Shown: positions 42,194 through 52,291, counted from the first letter of the stretch. The stretch: DNA of 64,000 nt from Hyphomicrobium sp. (GCF_009026145.1 NZ_WBUE01000021.1:1-64000), one strand, 5' to 3'. Notes: generated by a model not told the origin, from the letters alone. A program made the numbers and translations.

Positions 42194-42928
42194 CTAAAGC
42201 CGCTTCACCGCGCCGGCGAAGGCGTATCCGACGCCCCGTACCGTCTTGACCAGGGTCGGCCGCTCGCTCTCCGGCTCGAGCTTCTTGCGCAACCGCGCGA
42301 CGAGCGCGTCGATCGAGCGATCCATCGGCGTCCAATCATGGCCTTTCAGTAGATCCATCAACTCGTCGCGCGACAGGACACGACCTGGCTTTTGCAGGAA
42401 GAGCGCCAATAGGTTGAACTCGGCCGTCGTGAGCTCCCGCAGCTCATCTCTTGGATCGCGGACCTCGCGGCGTGATAGGTCCACGGTCCAGCCGTCAAAG
42501 CCGTACCGCTGCCCCCCATCCGAACGGGCCTCGCTCGAAGCGTTGGCAGCGCCCGTGTAGCGCCGCAACACGGCGCGAATGCGCGCCACCACCTCGCGCA
42601 TGAGAAACGGCTTGGGGATATAGTCGTCGGCGCCGAGCTCCAGACCGACAATGCGGTCGACCGCATCCCCTTTGCCGGTAATCATGATCATCGGCGTGTT
42701 CTTGGCCGCCCGCAGCTCGCGCGCTACCTTGAGGCCGTCTTCACCGCCGAGCTTGAGGTCGAGGGTGACGAGGCTGATCGGCAACCTGTCGATCAGGGCC
42801 ATCGCCTGCTGGCCATCGGCCGCCTCGACCACCGCAAAGCCTTCGCCTTCGAGCCCCGTGCGCAACAGGGCGCGCACCTCGGGCTCGTCATCGACAATGA
42901 GAATGGTCTGCTGATCGCCTGCAGGCAT
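42194..42928 (-). CDS. OmpR-family response regulator
   Basis: A protein of 244 residues: receiver domain with acidic pair in IVDDEPE, phosphoacceptor D57 in VTLDLKLGG and lysine in YIPKPF, then an OmpR-type winged helix (LTTAEFNLLALFLQKPGRVL, MDRSIDALVARLRKKLE, VKTVRGVGYAF). The target genes are unknown. It is convergent with the hybrid kinase, whose own receiver ends the protein; they may form a phosphorelay, but this is only positional. Confidence 0.9.
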   Translation of the reverse strand: MPAGDQQTILIVDDEPEVRALLRTGLEGEGFAVVEAADGQQAMALIDRLPISLVTLDLKLGGEDGLKVARELRAAKNTPMIMITGKGDAVDRIVGLELGADDYIPKPFLMREVVARIRAVLRRYTGAANASSEARSDGGQRYGFDGWTVDLSRREVRDPRDELRELTTAEFNLLALFLQKPGRVLSRDELMDLLKGHDWTPMDRSIDALVARLRKKLEPESERPTLVKTVRGVGYAFAGAVKRL

Positions 42929-43063
42929 CTTAAGCTATTCGCGGGCCAATGATTTCCTGTCCCTGTTACACGCTGTCACACAAGCGCACAATCGGGTCAA
43001 ACCCCGGCGACGCCAAGAAGTTAACTTGGCCACCAATTTTGGCCACTCGAAAAGGTAACGCCG

Positions 43064-43450
43064 GTGCCCGACGATCACAGCAACGGTACGCAAGGCGAAT
43101 GCTGTGGCTCCTGCGAGAACAGCGAGCGCCAACGGCCGCGGTTTGTCGTCGGAGTATTCACCGACGCGGCCGGCGCCAACGGCGCAGCTGAGAGGCTGCG
43201 CGTCGGTGCGGCTGGAAAGGTAAACGTGCTCTCCAGCGCAGGGTCCATGCTGGAGAACGATCTTGGCGCCCTGCCCGGCCTGGGCTGTGGGCGGCTTTTC
43301 GAGCAGATTGCCCGCCACCTGGAATCGGGTGCATCGATCGTTATCGTCGATGTGCAAAGCCCTGAGCACCAGCTCGGCGTATCGCGAGTGCTGCTAGAAT
43401 CAAAATGCGACCTGTTGGTGACGCACGATGGCACGCGCCACGCCGATTGA
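43064..43450 (+). CDS. Protein of unknown function with Cys-rich N-terminus
   Basis: A protein of 128 residues starting at GTG 43064. The N-terminus has ECCGSCENS (three cysteines), then an alpha/beta-looking domain (RFVVGVFTDAAGANGAAERL, VNVLSSAGSML, SIVIVDVQSPEHQLGVSRVLLES, CDLLVTHDG). I recognise no family with confidence. A frame of similar length exists on the opposite strand (42935-43369), but its composition is Arg/Leu-rich without fold-like pattern, and codon bias favours the plus strand. It ends 14 bases from the convergent ccoS. Confidence 0.55.
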   Translation: MPDDHSNGTQGECCGSCENSERQRPRFVVGVFTDAAGANGAAERLRVGAAGKVNVLSSAGSMLENDLGALPGLGCGRLFEQIARHLESGASIVIVDVQSPEHQLGVSRVLLESKCDLLVTHDGTRHAD

Positions 43451-43464
43451 CATTGGCTTGGACG

Positions 43465-43629
43465 CTAGCGTGGCGGAGCGTCCCCGTCCGGCTCTTCATC
43501 CTGAATGGCTCGCCACCCGGCGCCCTCCAGGTCTTCGAACTGACCCGACCGGAGCGCCCAGAGGAAGGCGATGAGCCCCAATAGGCCGAGTGCGAGCGCG
43601 CAGGGGATGAGCCAGGCGAGTGCCGTCAT
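43465..43629 (-). CDS. ccoS: Cytochrome cbb3 oxidase maturation protein CcoS
   Basis: A protein of 54 residues with one N-terminal transmembrane helix (about residues 4-25), then FLWALRSGQFEDLEGAGWRA, the CcoS/FixS signature, and an acidic tail. CcoS is needed for cofactor insertion into cbb3 oxidase. Its ATG overlaps the ccoI stop by four bases (43626-43629), so it is the last gene of the cco run. Confidence 0.93.
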   Translation of the reverse strand: MTALAWLIPCALALGLLGLIAFLWALRSGQFEDLEGAGWRAIQDEEPDGDAPPR

Positions 43630-45839
43630 TGCCGCCCCCCCAGAATGAGCCGCCTTCCGCGTAGACGCAGCGCGTTGCCCGTGACCGCGATGGAGGACAG
43701 CGACATGGCCAGTGCGGCGATCAACGGCGTGACATACCCCATCATTGCCAGCGGGACCGACACGGCGTTGTAGGCAATCGCAATGGCGAAGTTCTCCAGC
43801 GCCATGCGTTGCGAGGCGCGGGCGACTTTCAGCGCTTCGACGATCGGCGACAGAAGCTCACCCTGAAAGACAGCGTCCGACGTGGTCTGACTGACATCGG
43901 CGGCGGTCGAGGGCGAAAGCGATGCATGCGCCGCCGCGAGAGCCGGAGCATCATTGAGGCCATCGCCGACCATCAACACCCTGCGGCCCTCCGCCTTGAG
44001 CGCGTTGAGACGCGCTATCTTACCATCGGGACGCACCTCGGCCATCCACTCGGCGATGCCGACGGCGTGCGCCGCCGCGCGCACCGATGCTTCCCGATCG
44101 CCCGACACGAGGTAGATACGATACCCGGCACCTTGTAGCTCGGAGATGACGGAGGCAGCATCCGGCCGCAGCGCATCGTCGAAGCGCAGGGCGACGGGAG
44201 CGGATGCCCCATCGCGGAACCACAGGGATGCGGTTCCAGGACCTGCGGCGCCGGCACCGCTCCCAACCCACGTGGCCGATCCGAGGCGCCGCTCGCCTTG
44301 CTTCGAGCGGGCGCAGAGGCCCCTGCCCGGCTCCTCGACGACACCGTCGGCGACGGCAAAGGTCAGCCCACGCTCGCGCGCCGTGCGCACGACGGCCCGC
44401 GAGTAGGGATGACGGCTGGCGATGGCTAGGGAAGCAGCGGCGGCCAGCATCGCATCGTCGATCTCATTGGCGTTGGCAAGCGATGGCTCGCCGCGCGTAA
44501 GCGTGCCGGTCTTGTCGAACACGATGGTGTCTATCTCGGAAAGCCGCTCGAGACCGTCCGGCGCCTTGACGATGACGCCCTTGGCGAACAGCCGCCCGGC
44601 GGCCGCCACCTGCACGGCGGGCACGGCGAGCGCCAGCGCACACGGGCAGGTGATGATGAGCACCGCGATGGCATAGGTGAGCGACTGCTCGAACCCGCTT
44701 CCGACGATGAGCCACCCGATCAAGGTTGTAGCACCCAACGCGTGCACGGCCGGCGCATAGAGACGCGCTGCACGATCGGCAAGCCGCACGTAATGGCCGC
44801 GGCCCTGCTCGGCCGCCTGCACGAGCCGTGCGATTTCGGCCAGCAGCGTGTTGTCATCGGTTGCGGTGGCTTCGACGGTGATGGCGCTCGCCAGGTTGAC
44901 CGTGCCGGCGTGCACCAACTCTCCGACGACGGCCTTGCGGGGCACCGTTTCACCGGTGATCAGACTGGTATCGACGAGGGTTGACCCGCTGAGCACACGG
45001 CCGTCGACCGGGATACGCTCGCCTGCAGCCACTTGCACGCGCATGCCAGGTGCGAGGGCCCGCGCCGGCAGCCGCCGCACCACCCCGTCATCGCCGACGA
45101 CGTCTGCTGCCAGCGCCTTGAGACCGATGAGGTTCTCGGCGGCACCGCGCGCCCGCACGCGCACTTTCTCGTCGAGATAGCGGCCGATCAGAAGAAAGAA
45201 CGTGAGCATGACCGCGGCATCGAAGTACACCTGCTCGGTGCCGCGCAGCGTTTGGAACAAGCTCATCGCCGTCGCCAGGATAATGCCCAGCGAGATTGGG
45301 ACGTCCATGTTGAGATGGCGCGACCTGAGGGCCACCGCCGCTGAACGGAAGAACGGCTGCCCCGCATAGGCGATCGCCGGCATGGCGATGAGGGCCGAAA
45401 GCCAGTGGAAGAGATTCGCCGCCGACTGGTCCATGTCGCTGGCGGCACCCGCCCACACCGACACTGACAGCAACATGACGTTTGCAGCCGCAAACCCGGC
45501 GACGCCGAGCCGGCGCAGCAGGTCGTCGGCGCGCGCGGCGGCGCTCTCGTCGGCGCTGCCAACGGATTCGGCAGCGCGATAACCGCTGCGGTCGAGCGCT
45601 TCGATGAGCTTCAGCGGCTCGGTCGCCGCCGCATCGAACGTTACCGAAACGCGCTTGGCGGCGAGGCTGGCGCGCGCCGCCGCGACCCCTGGGGTGGCGC
45701 GCAGAGTGCGCTCGATGCGGCCCATACAGCTGCCGCATTGCATGTTCTCGACGATGAGCGAGATCGTTCGATTTGCGGGCGCCTCTTCGCGCCCGGTATC
45801 GAAGCGCGCCGCTGGAGAAAGTCTCAGGGCCCTATCCAT
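43626..45839 (-). CDS. ccoI: Copper-translocating P-type ATPase CcoI/FixI
   Basis: A protein of 737 residues: N-terminal heavy-metal domain with C35 and C38 in MQCGSCMGRIE, eight predicted membrane helices, the copper-site CPC in ITCPCALALAVP, phosphorylation motif DKTGTLTRG, and hinge motif MVGDGLNDAPAL. CcoI supplies copper for the CuB centre of cbb3 oxidase. It overlaps ccoH by 16 bases and ccoS by 4. Confidence 0.95.
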   Translation of the reverse strand: MDRALRLSPAARFDTGREEAPANRTISLIVENMQCGSCMGRIERTLRATPGVAAARASLAAKRVSVTFDAAATEPLKLIEALDRSGYRAAESVGSADESAAARADDLLRRLGVAGFAAANVMLLSVSVWAGAASDMDQSAANLFHWLSALIAMPAIAYAGQPFFRSAAVALRSRHLNMDVPISLGIILATAMSLFQTLRGTEQVYFDAAVMLTFFLLIGRYLDEKVRVRARGAAENLIGLKALAADVVGDDGVVRRLPARALAPGMRVQVAAGERIPVDGRVLSGSTLVDTSLITGETVPRKAVVGELVHAGTVNLASAITVEATATDDNTLLAEIARLVQAAEQGRGHYVRLADRAARLYAPAVHALGATTLIGWLIVGSGFEQSLTYAIAVLIITCPCALALAVPAVQVAAAGRLFAKGVIVKAPDGLERLSEIDTIVFDKTGTLTRGEPSLANANEIDDAMLAAAASLAIASRHPYSRAVVRTARERGLTFAVADGVVEEPGRGLCARSKQGERRLGSATWVGSGAGAAGPGTASLWFRDGASAPVALRFDDALRPDAASVISELQGAGYRIYLVSGDREASVRAAAHAVGIAEWMAEVRPDGKIARLNALKAEGRRVLMVGDGLNDAPALAAAHASLSPSTAADVSQTTSDAVFQGELLSPIVEALKVARASQRMALENFAIAIAYNAVSVPLAMMGYVTPLIAALAMSLSSIAVTGNALRLRGRRLILGGRQ

Positions 45840-46345
45840 GCGCGCCTCCGCGCCTGATAGAGCGGCGAGCCGCTTGCATTGGCGTCGTAAGCGCTGAGAT
45901 CGACGATCCAGGAACCCTCGCTGGCCGCGGGCAGCGGAGCCTCGTAGATGCCGGGCGAGATCTCGGCCAGCTCGAGCGTCATGTCGAAGCGGTCCGTAGC
46001 CGGTCGTCCTACCGTGGCGATGAGCCGTTTGCCGGCGATGGCGGCAGCGCTCTGGTCGCGGAGCGCGACGTGCAGCCGATGCGGCGAGCCGACGACCTTG
46101 ACCTCGTCCCTCCAGCCCGCAAGGGACTGCTCGGCGTCCTGAGCGATACGCTGGTTGTACGCCAGGCCCTTGCGATAGGCATCCTGCGTCTCCAGCCCGC
46201 CGAAGGTCGATACGGCCTGATAGATCATGAGACCGTCGACGGCGACGACCGTGATGAAGAAGCCAAGGAAGATCGCCAGCACGTGTCCGCCACGCAATCC
46301 TCCTCGACCCTTCGTCATGCCCGGGACGATTCCTCTATCGCTCAT
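45824..46345 (-). CDS. ccoH: Cytochrome cbb3 assembly protein CcoH/FixH
   Basis: A protein of up to 173 residues with one transmembrane helix (GHVLAIFLGFFITVVAVDGL) and a periplasmic beta-rich FixH domain (AYNQRIAQDAEQSLAGWRDE, then LELAEISPGIYEAPLP, GSWIVDLSAY). FixH is required for cbb3 oxidase assembly. The start may be 46345, overlapping the ccoG stop, or an ATG at 46318. Confidence 0.9.
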   Translation of the reverse strand: MSDRGIVPGMTKGRGGLRGGHVLAIFLGFFITVVAVDGLMIYQAVSTFGGLETQDAYRKGLAYNQRIAQDAEQSLAGWRDEVKVVGSPHRLHVALRDQSAAAIAGKRLIATVGRPATDRFDMTLELAEISPGIYEAPLPAASEGSWIVDLSAYDANASGSPLYQARRRAWIGP

Positions 46346-47795
46346 TTTCGGGACCCCGGAACGTCGCATCGTGGTAGGTCACGGACCCGTCGCCGGCATC
46401 GATAATGGCAAAGCGGAACTCGGTCGCGTTTCCGTCGAGCCTATCGCGCATCGCCGCCGGAACGGTGACGAGCACCTTCAGCGCCCGCAGATCGTCCGGC
46501 ACAACCTCGATGACCGGCTCCTTCCCTTCGAACCCGACGACAGACATGCTGGCGCCGTCGAGATCAGCAAGCGCCAAGCGGAAGTGGCGCACCTCATGCT
46601 GCTTGTTGAGGATCTTCAGCGTGAAGCCGTTGCGCAGGCTGCCGTCGGAGAGCTGCACGAACATTGGGTTGCGGTCGTGCAGGATATTCACATCGAGGTC
46701 GGCGCGATGCAGCCATGCAGTGAGCATCAGGCCGCCCACAGCAAGCATCAGAGTGGAATAGATCAACGTACGCGGACGGATCAGCCGCACCGGAACGCGC
46801 TTGTCGTGCGAGGGGGCGTCCAGATTGCGGAAGGTGTCGTAGGCGATGAGCCCCTTGGGGCGGCCGACACGCTCCATGATCTCGTCGCACGCGTCGATGC
46901 AAAGGGCGCACTGGATGCATTCGAGCTGCGAGCCGTTGCGGATGTCGATGCCCATGGGGCAGACGGTGACGCAGGCCGTACAGTCGACACAGTCGCCGCG
47001 CCCCTCCCACGATTGCCCCTTCTTGTGGGCCCCGCGTGGCTCGCCGCGCCAGTCGCGATAGGAAACGAGCAGCGAGTCCCGGTCAAACATGGCGGCCTGG
47101 ATGCGCGGCCACGGACACATGTAGATGCAGACCTGCTCGCGGGCGATGCCACCAAGCAGATACGTCGTCCCGGTGAATACAGCGAGGAACACGTAAGCGA
47201 CCGCCGGCGCGTCGCCATTGATGAGCTCATTGGCGAGTGTCGGCGCATCGCGGAAGTAGAAGACGAGGGCGCCGCCCGTCGCCACGGCGATCAGCAGCCA
47301 TGAGATGTGCGTGCCGGTCTTCTTCCAGACCTTCTCGAAGGTCCAGGGTCCGTTGTCGAGGCGGATACGCGCGTTGCGGTCGCCCTGCCAGAAGCGCTCG
47401 ACGACGATCATGAGATCGGTCCATACCGTCTGCGGGCAGGTATAGCCGCACCACATGCGCCCGGCGACGGCGGTGACGAGAAAAAGCCCCAGCGCCGACA
47501 GGATCAAGAGGCCCGTGATGTAATAGAGCTCCTGCGCCCAGATCTCGATCGGCCCGAAGAACAGTCGCTGGTTGGCGAAGTCCAGCAGGAACGCTTGGTC
47601 CGGTAGATTGGGTCCGCGATCCCAGCGGATCCACGGCAGCAGGTAGTAGATGCCGAGCGTGACGACCATCACGGCCCATTTGATCTTGCGGAACTTGCCG
47701 TGCGCCAGCTTCGGATAAATCTTCTGGCGCCCGGCATAGGCCTGTGCCGGGCGTTGCCCGGCTGCGATCTCGCTCATTCGGTTCATCATATTCAT
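46335..47795 (-). CDS. ccoG: Cytochrome cbb3 accessory iron-sulfur protein CcoG/FixG
   Basis: A protein of 486 residues: several membrane helices, a GYTCPQTVWTD motif, two 4Fe-4S ferredoxin sites (CVDCTACVTVCP and CIQCALCIDACD), then a C-terminal immunoglobulin-like periplasmic domain. CcoG has been shown to reduce copper(II) during CcoI-dependent copper delivery. It lies 33 bases after ccoP. Confidence 0.95.
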   Translation of the reverse strand: MNMMNRMSEIAAGQRPAQAYAGRQKIYPKLAHGKFRKIKWAVMVVTLGIYYLLPWIRWDRGPNLPDQAFLLDFANQRLFFGPIEIWAQELYYITGLLILSALGLFLVTAVAGRMWCGYTCPQTVWTDLMIVVERFWQGDRNARIRLDNGPWTFEKVWKKTGTHISWLLIAVATGGALVFYFRDAPTLANELINGDAPAVAYVFLAVFTGTTYLLGGIAREQVCIYMCPWPRIQAAMFDRDSLLVSYRDWRGEPRGAHKKGQSWEGRGDCVDCTACVTVCPMGIDIRNGSQLECIQCALCIDACDEIMERVGRPKGLIAYDTFRNLDAPSHDKRVPVRLIRPRTLIYSTLMLAVGGLMLTAWLHRADLDVNILHDRNPMFVQLSDGSLRNGFTLKILNKQHEVRHFRLALADLDGASMSVVGFEGKEPVIEVVPDDLRALKVLVTVPAAMRDRLDGNATEFRFAIIDAGDGSVTYHDATFRGPENER

Positions 47796-47827
47796 GCGCG
47801 ACTCTCGCCAGGAAAGCGCACGCTGCT

Positions 47828-48697
47828 TTACTTTCCGCCGCCCAGCGAATGTACGTAGGCAGCCAGCATCTTGATTGTCACAGGATCAAGGCGGCCGCTC
47901 CAATAAGGCATAACGCCGCCGCGCCCCGTCTCGATCGTCTTCTCGATGTCGGCGAGCTTGCCGCCGTAGAGCCAGATGCCGTCGGTCAGGTTCGGGGCGC
48001 CGACGTCCTGGTTGCCCTTTCCAGCCTCGCCATGACAGGAAGCGCAATTGTCAGCGAAGATCTTGCTCCCGCGCTCGGCAGCCGCCGTGTCGATCGCGTG
48101 CCCCGACAGCGAGAGGACGAACTGAGCGGTATCCGCGATCTCGGCGGGCTTCAGGATGCCGTCGAGGCCGAAGCGCGGCATGGCCATGTCGCGCGCCTCG
48201 GGGTGGCCCGAGCGGATGCCGACCTGGATCGTGTGCTCGATCGCCTCCGGGCTGCCACCCCAAAGCCAGTCGTCATCGTTGAGGTTGGGGTAGCCGACGG
48301 CTCCGCCGCCGCCCTTACCATGGCAGGGTCCGCACTTATCGCCGAAGACGGCAGCGCCGCCGGCCATAACGAAGGGCAGCAGCTCCTGGTTCTTCTCGAT
48401 CTCCGCAATCGGCGTGGCGGCGATCTGCTCGAAGTACTTCGCCTGCGCCGCCTTGGCCGCAGCGACCTCTTTGTCGACCTCGCCGCGTTGGCTGTAGTCG
48501 AGCACGCCCTTGGTGTAGCCGTGCAGCGTCGGCCAGGCCGGATAGACGATCCAGTAGCCGACCGCCCACACGATGGTGGCGTAGAGCACATACAGCCACC
48601 AGCGCGGCAGCGGCTTGTTCAGCTCCTTGAGGTCGCCGTCCCACACGTGACCGGTCGTCTCGACGCCGGTGACGCTGTCAATTTCCTTACCCGTCAT
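47828..48697 (-). CDS. ccoP: Cytochrome cbb3 oxidase diheme subunit CcoP
   Basis: A protein of 289 residues: one N-terminal transmembrane helix (LPRWWLYVLYATIVWAVGYW) and two periplasmic cytochrome c domains with heme sites CGPCH and CASCH and axial methionines in MAMPRFG and GVMPYW. CcoP passes electrons towards CcoO and CcoN. Its ATG overlaps the ccoQ stop. Confidence 0.97.
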   Translation of the reverse strand: MTGKEIDSVTGVETTGHVWDGDLKELNKPLPRWWLYVLYATIVWAVGYWIVYPAWPTLHGYTKGVLDYSQRGEVDKEVAAAKAAQAKYFEQIAATPIAEIEKNQELLPFVMAGGAAVFGDKCGPCHGKGGGGAVGYPNLNDDDWLWGGSPEAIEHTIQVGIRSGHPEARDMAMPRFGLDGILKPAEIADTAQFVLSLSGHAIDTAAAERGSKIFADNCASCHGEAGKGNQDVGAPNLTDGIWLYGGKLADIEKTIETGRGGVMPYWSGRLDPVTIKMLAAYVHSLGGGK

Positions 48698-48867
48698 CGA
48701 CCGTCTCCCTCCGGTTCGTCGTTGTCGTCGAGTGGAAGCTGCGCCGCTTCATCGAACTTCTTCTTGTTCCCCGGCCAGAACACGTAAGCGACGATGCCGA
48801 CGAACAGAGCGACGAAGAGAACGAGCGCCACGGTCTGCGACAGTACAGTTGCGGCTTGATAAGTCAT
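48694..48867 (-). CDS. ccoQ: Cytochrome cbb3 oxidase small subunit CcoQ
   Basis: A protein of 57 residues with one transmembrane helix (about residues 11-32) and the typical YVFWPGNKKKFDEAA turn with an acidic tail. CcoQ stabilises the CcoP association with the core. It overlaps ccoP by four bases (48694-48697) and starts 9 bases after ccoO. Confidence 0.93.
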   Translation of the reverse strand: MTYQAATVLSQTVALVLFVALFVGIVAYVFWPGNKKKFDEAAQLPLDDNDEPEGDGR

Positions 48868-48876
48868 GGCCTGTCC

Positions 48877-49605
48877 TCAGCGAAGATTGGGGCCGGCGGC
48901 GTCGAACGTGGCAAAGTCGACGAGCGTTCCCAACATCTGCAGGTAGGCGATCACGGCGTCGAGCTCGCTCGGCTCGCCGGCGGCAGCGCCGTCGAACTTG
49001 CGTACCTGCGCCTTCGGGTAGCGCGCCAGCAGTTCCTTCGCCTCGTTGCCGTCGGGCGAAATCTGCGCGACGACGTCCGCTTGCGCCTTTTCGATCATCT
49101 CGTCGCTATACGGCACGCCGGCCAGTTTCAGCGTCTGCATGCGCGCCGCAATGTCACTGTAGTTGAGCTTACGCTTCTCGAGGAACGGGTAGCCCGGCAT
49201 CACAGATTCCGGCACCACCGAGCGTGGCTGACGCATGTGATCGACGTGCCAGCCGTCGGAGTACTTGCCGCCGACGCGCGCAAGATCGGGACCTGTGCGT
49301 TTCGAGCCCCACTGGAAGGGGTGGTCGTACATGCTCTCGGCCGCGAGGCTGTAGTGACCGTAGCGCTCCACCTCGTCACGCAATGAGCGGATCATCTGCG
49401 AGTGGCAGTTGTAGCAACCCTCGCGCAGGTAGATGTCGCGGCCGGCGAGCTCCAGCGGAGAGTACGGGCGCATGCCTTGCACCTTCTCGATCGTCGAGGA
49501 AAGCAAGAACAGCGGAGCGATCTCAACCAGGCCGCCGATGGCCACAACGACGAGGATGCCGATCAGCAGCACCATCGAGTTCTTTTCGAAGAAGTCGTGC
49601 TTCAT
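48877..49605 (-). CDS. ccoO: Cytochrome cbb3 oxidase monoheme subunit CcoO
   Basis: A protein of 242 residues: N-terminal transmembrane helix (about residues 10-30), a heme c site CYNCHSQM and the CcoO signatures [10 protein letters not shown] and [19 protein letters not shown]. Start at 49605 (GGGGAG upstream), 8 bases after ccoN; an ATG at 49617 overlaps the ccoN stop and is an alternative. Confidence 0.97.
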   Translation of the reverse strand: MKHDFFEKNSMVLLIGILVVVAIGGLVEIAPLFLLSSTIEKVQGMRPYSPLELAGRDIYLREGCYNCHSQMIRSLRDEVERYGHYSLAAESMYDHPFQWGSKRTGPDLARVGGKYSDGWHVDHMRQPRSVVPESVMPGYPFLEKRKLNYSDIAARMQTLKLAGVPYSDEMIEKAQADVVAQISPDGNEAKELLARYPKAQVRKFDGAAAGEPSELDAVIAYLQMLGTLVDFATFDAAGPNLR

Positions 49606-49613
49606 GGCTCCCC

Positions 49614-51278
49614 TCACTCCGCCGGCACGGCCGCGATGTCGTGGCGCAGCTCCGGCGCCGCCGCCGACGCGGGCTGTTCGGCAATGTCAGATGAAACTTC
49701 ACCGCGGATCGTGCGCCAGACGTTGATCGCCATCAGCACGGCGCCGAGAACGAACAACATGCCGCCGGTCGCACGGATCACGTATGGCCAGTGCATCGCC
49801 TCGACAGTCTCGACGAACGAGTACTTGAGGAAGCCGAGGTTATCGTAGGCGCGCCACATGAGCCCCTGCGTGATGCCCGACACCCACATCGCCGAAATGT
49901 AGAGAACGATGCCGATGGTGGCGGTCCAGAAGTGCCATTCCACGAGACGCAGCGAATAGAGCCCGCGCCGCTTCCATAGCCACGGAACCAGACAGTAGAT
50001 GGCGCCGAAGGAGACCATGCCGACCCAGCCGAGCGCGCCCGAGTGCACGTGCCCGATGGTCCAGTCGGTGTAGTGCGACAGCGAGTTGACCGACTTGATG
50101 GACATCAGTGGCCCCTCGAAGGTCGACATGCCGTAGAAGGCGACCGACACGACGAGCAGCCGAACGACCGGATCGGTGCGCAAACGGTCCCAGGCGCCCG
50201 ACAGAGTCATGAGACCGTTGATCATGCCACCCCATGACGGCATCCACAGCATGATCGAGAACGTCATGCCGAGCGTTTGCGCCCAGTCGGGTAGCGCCGT
50301 GTAGTGCAGGTGGTGAGGACCGGCCCAGATGTAGAGGAAGATCAGCGACCAGAAGTGCACGATCGACAAGCGGTAAGAGTAGACCGGCCGCTCCACCCTC
50401 TTCGGGATGAAGTAGTACATTATGCCGAGGAAGCCGGCGGTAAGGAAAAAGCCGACCGCGTTATGGCCGTACCACCACTGCGTCATCGCATCCTGCACGC
50501 CGGAGAACAGCGAGTAGCTCTTGGAGCCGAGGAACGAGACGGGGATCGCGAGGTTGTTGACGACGTGCAGCATGGCAATCGTCACGATGAAGGCGAGGAA
50601 GAACCAGTTGGCGACGTAGATGTGCGGTTCGCGGCGCTTCCATAGCGTGCCGAGGAAGACCAACAGGTAGACGACCCAGACGATGGTCAGCCACAGATCG
50701 ACGTACCATTCCGGCTCGGCATACTCCCGGGCTGCCGTGACTCCGAGCACGTAGCCCGATGCTGCCAAGACGATGAAGAGCTGGTAGCCCCAGACAACGA
50801 ACCACGGCATCCAATAGCCGAAAATGCGTGCGCGCGACGTGCGCTGCACCACGTAGAGCGACGTGGCGAGCAGTGCGTTGCCGCCGAAAGCGAAGATGAC
50901 CGCCGATGTATGCACCGGCCGCAGGCGCCCGAAGTTCGTCCACGGAAGATCGAGGTTGAGGGCGGGGAAGGCGAGCTGCCAGGCGATGATGTCGCCAACG
51001 AGGAAACCAACGACGCCCCAGAACACCGCGGCGATCGTGGCCACCTTGATCGGGCCGTCCATGTAGTGCGACTGCTCGTCCGGACCGCCGGCGCGCGGAT
51101 GGCCCAAAACGTAATAGCCCGCGGCCCCGCTCGCTACGAGGAAGAGCAGTCCATGTAGCCGCATGACGTCGTCATGACCGAACAGCGCGAGCACGAGACC
51201 TATGGCAGCCCCGAGCAGCGCCATGATCGTTGCTGTCGCGCCCGATAGCGCAATGACCTCTTCGCTGGTTGCCTTCAT
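49614..51278 (-). CDS. ccoN: Cytochrome cbb3 oxidase catalytic subunit CcoN
   Basis: A heme-copper oxidase subunit I of 554 residues with about 14 helices. Visible heme and copper ligand regions include [49 protein letters not shown] and [18 protein letters not shown]. It reduces oxygen with high affinity under microaerobic conditions. A perfect FNR/FixK box is centred about 65 bases upstream of the start at 51278; the frame continues to 51311 without similarity. Confidence 0.97.
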   Translation of the reverse strand: MKATSEEVIALSGATATIMALLGAAIGLVLALFGHDDVMRLHGLLFLVASGAAGYYVLGHPRAGGPDEQSHYMDGPIKVATIAAVFWGVVGFLVGDIIAWQLAFPALNLDLPWTNFGRLRPVHTSAVIFAFGGNALLATSLYVVQRTSRARIFGYWMPWFVVWGYQLFIVLAASGYVLGVTAAREYAEPEWYVDLWLTIVWVVYLLVFLGTLWKRREPHIYVANWFFLAFIVTIAMLHVVNNLAIPVSFLGSKSYSLFSGVQDAMTQWWYGHNAVGFFLTAGFLGIMYYFIPKRVERPVYSYRLSIVHFWSLIFLYIWAGPHHLHYTALPDWAQTLGMTFSIMLWMPSWGGMINGLMTLSGAWDRLRTDPVVRLLVVSVAFYGMSTFEGPLMSIKSVNSLSHYTDWTIGHVHSGALGWVGMVSFGAIYCLVPWLWKRRGLYSLRLVEWHFWTATIGIVLYISAMWVSGITQGLMWRAYDNLGFLKYSFVETVEAMHWPYVIRATGGMLFVLGAVLMAINVWRTIRGEVSSDIAEQPASAAAPELRHDIAAVPAE

Positions 51279-51336
51279 CGTCGAACCCTCGTCCTCGCCC
51301 AAGGTGGGCACGATAGAGGCGTGTGGGCCTCACCCA

Positions 51337-51350
51337 TTGATGGAGATCAA
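51337..51350. promoter_or_regulatory. FNR/FixK box upstream of ccoN
   Basis: TTGAT-GGAG-ATCAA, a perfect 14-bp match to the FNR/FixK consensus, 58 bases upstream of ccoN. The spacing is compatible with class II activation if the transcript starts about 40 bases downstream of its centre. The remaining 250 bases to the fixK-like gene show no gene. Confidence 0.88.
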
Positions 51351-51607
51351 GCCTGCGACGAAAGGCCAGCGCGTCCGCGCTGCATTCACGAGCGCACCGA
51401 CAAGCAGTCCGATGCGTTGTGGCATCCGCTTCAATGGTCGCAGCTCGGCGCTCAGATCACGTGCCGAGGCTGGTGCCTCCGCGTGCGTTCGGTTCAGCGA
51501 CAATGAGTGGTCAAACGAATGCGCCCGCAGCCACTCGCCATGCCAGGAGAGGCGGCGGGACAGCGGGCGTCAGCAAGTCAGCCGATAAGCGATCAATACG
51601 GCGACAC

Positions 51608-52291
51608 CTACTCGTTGGCGAGTTCGGTGAGGCGCGGAAGATCACATAGATCTACGCGCGTTCCACCCTGCCCGATATCGATGACGGACATGGCGCGCAG
51701 TTTGGTGAGCGTGCGGCTCACCGTCTCGATCGTGAGCCCGAGCAAGTCGGCAATGTCGCTGCGACGCATGGCAAGCTTGACCGCGGTTGAGCCATCCGTC
51801 GCCGTGCGGCGATGCAAGGCGACGAGAAAGGCGGCAACCCGCTCGATGGCGCTGCGCTGCCCGACGGTGACTAGGAGACTGCGAGTCGCAGCGAGCTCTT
51901 GGCATACCGACTTGTAGAGCTTCAGCGCCAATCCGGCGTCGGTCTCGGCGATGCGCTCGAGGGCGGAGGCCGAGAGACACCGCACCTTCGAGGGGACGGT
52001 CGCCTGCGCACTGAGCACGTGCTCGCCCAGAACACCCAACCCGATAAGGTCGCCCGGGTACGCGAAGTCAATGATCTGGCGGCGACCATCGGGAAGTGTC
52101 TTGTAGACGGCAATGACGCCTTCCTCGACGCGGAAGACGTGATCGCGGTCATCGCCTTCGCAGAACACATGCTCCTTGGCGAGGAGCCTGCGGACGGTTG
52201 CGTACGCCATCCGCTCATCGAGCGAGAAGCTCGCAGAGCCGGCCGGAGGACGCTTGGCGTGGACGGTTTGTCGGGGGTGCGCCGCAAGCAT
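51608..52291 (-). CDS. FixK-like Crp/Fnr-family regulator
   Basis: A protein of 227 residues: beta-barrel sensor domain (KEHVFCEGDDRDHVFRVEEG, IIDFAYPGDLIGLG) and a C-terminal helix-turn-helix MRRSDIADLLGLTIETVSRT whose ExxSR residues are those that read TTGAT half-sites. The N-terminal cysteine cluster of oxygen-sensing FNR/FnrN is missing, so it resembles FixK, which is normally controlled by other regulators. It lies between the cco genes and the hemerythrin-hemN genes and probably activates both sides. Confidence 0.88.
   Translation of the reverse strand: MLAAHPRQTVHAKRPPAGSASFSLDERMAYATVRRLLAKEHVFCEGDDRDHVFRVEEGVIAVYKTLPDGRRQIIDFAYPGDLIGLGVLGEHVLSAQATVPSKVRCLSASALERIAETDAGLALKLYKSVCQELAATRSLLVTVGQRSAIERVAAFLVALHRRTATDGSTAVKLAMRRSDIADLLGLTIETVSRTLTKLRAMSVIDIGQGGTRVDLCDLPRLTELANE

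Noticed and set aside
42935..43369. A minus-strand gene opposite the Cys-rich protein
   Set aside because: The plus-strand product has a more protein-like alternation of hydrophobic segments and better codon bias; I keep only that one, with moderate confidence.
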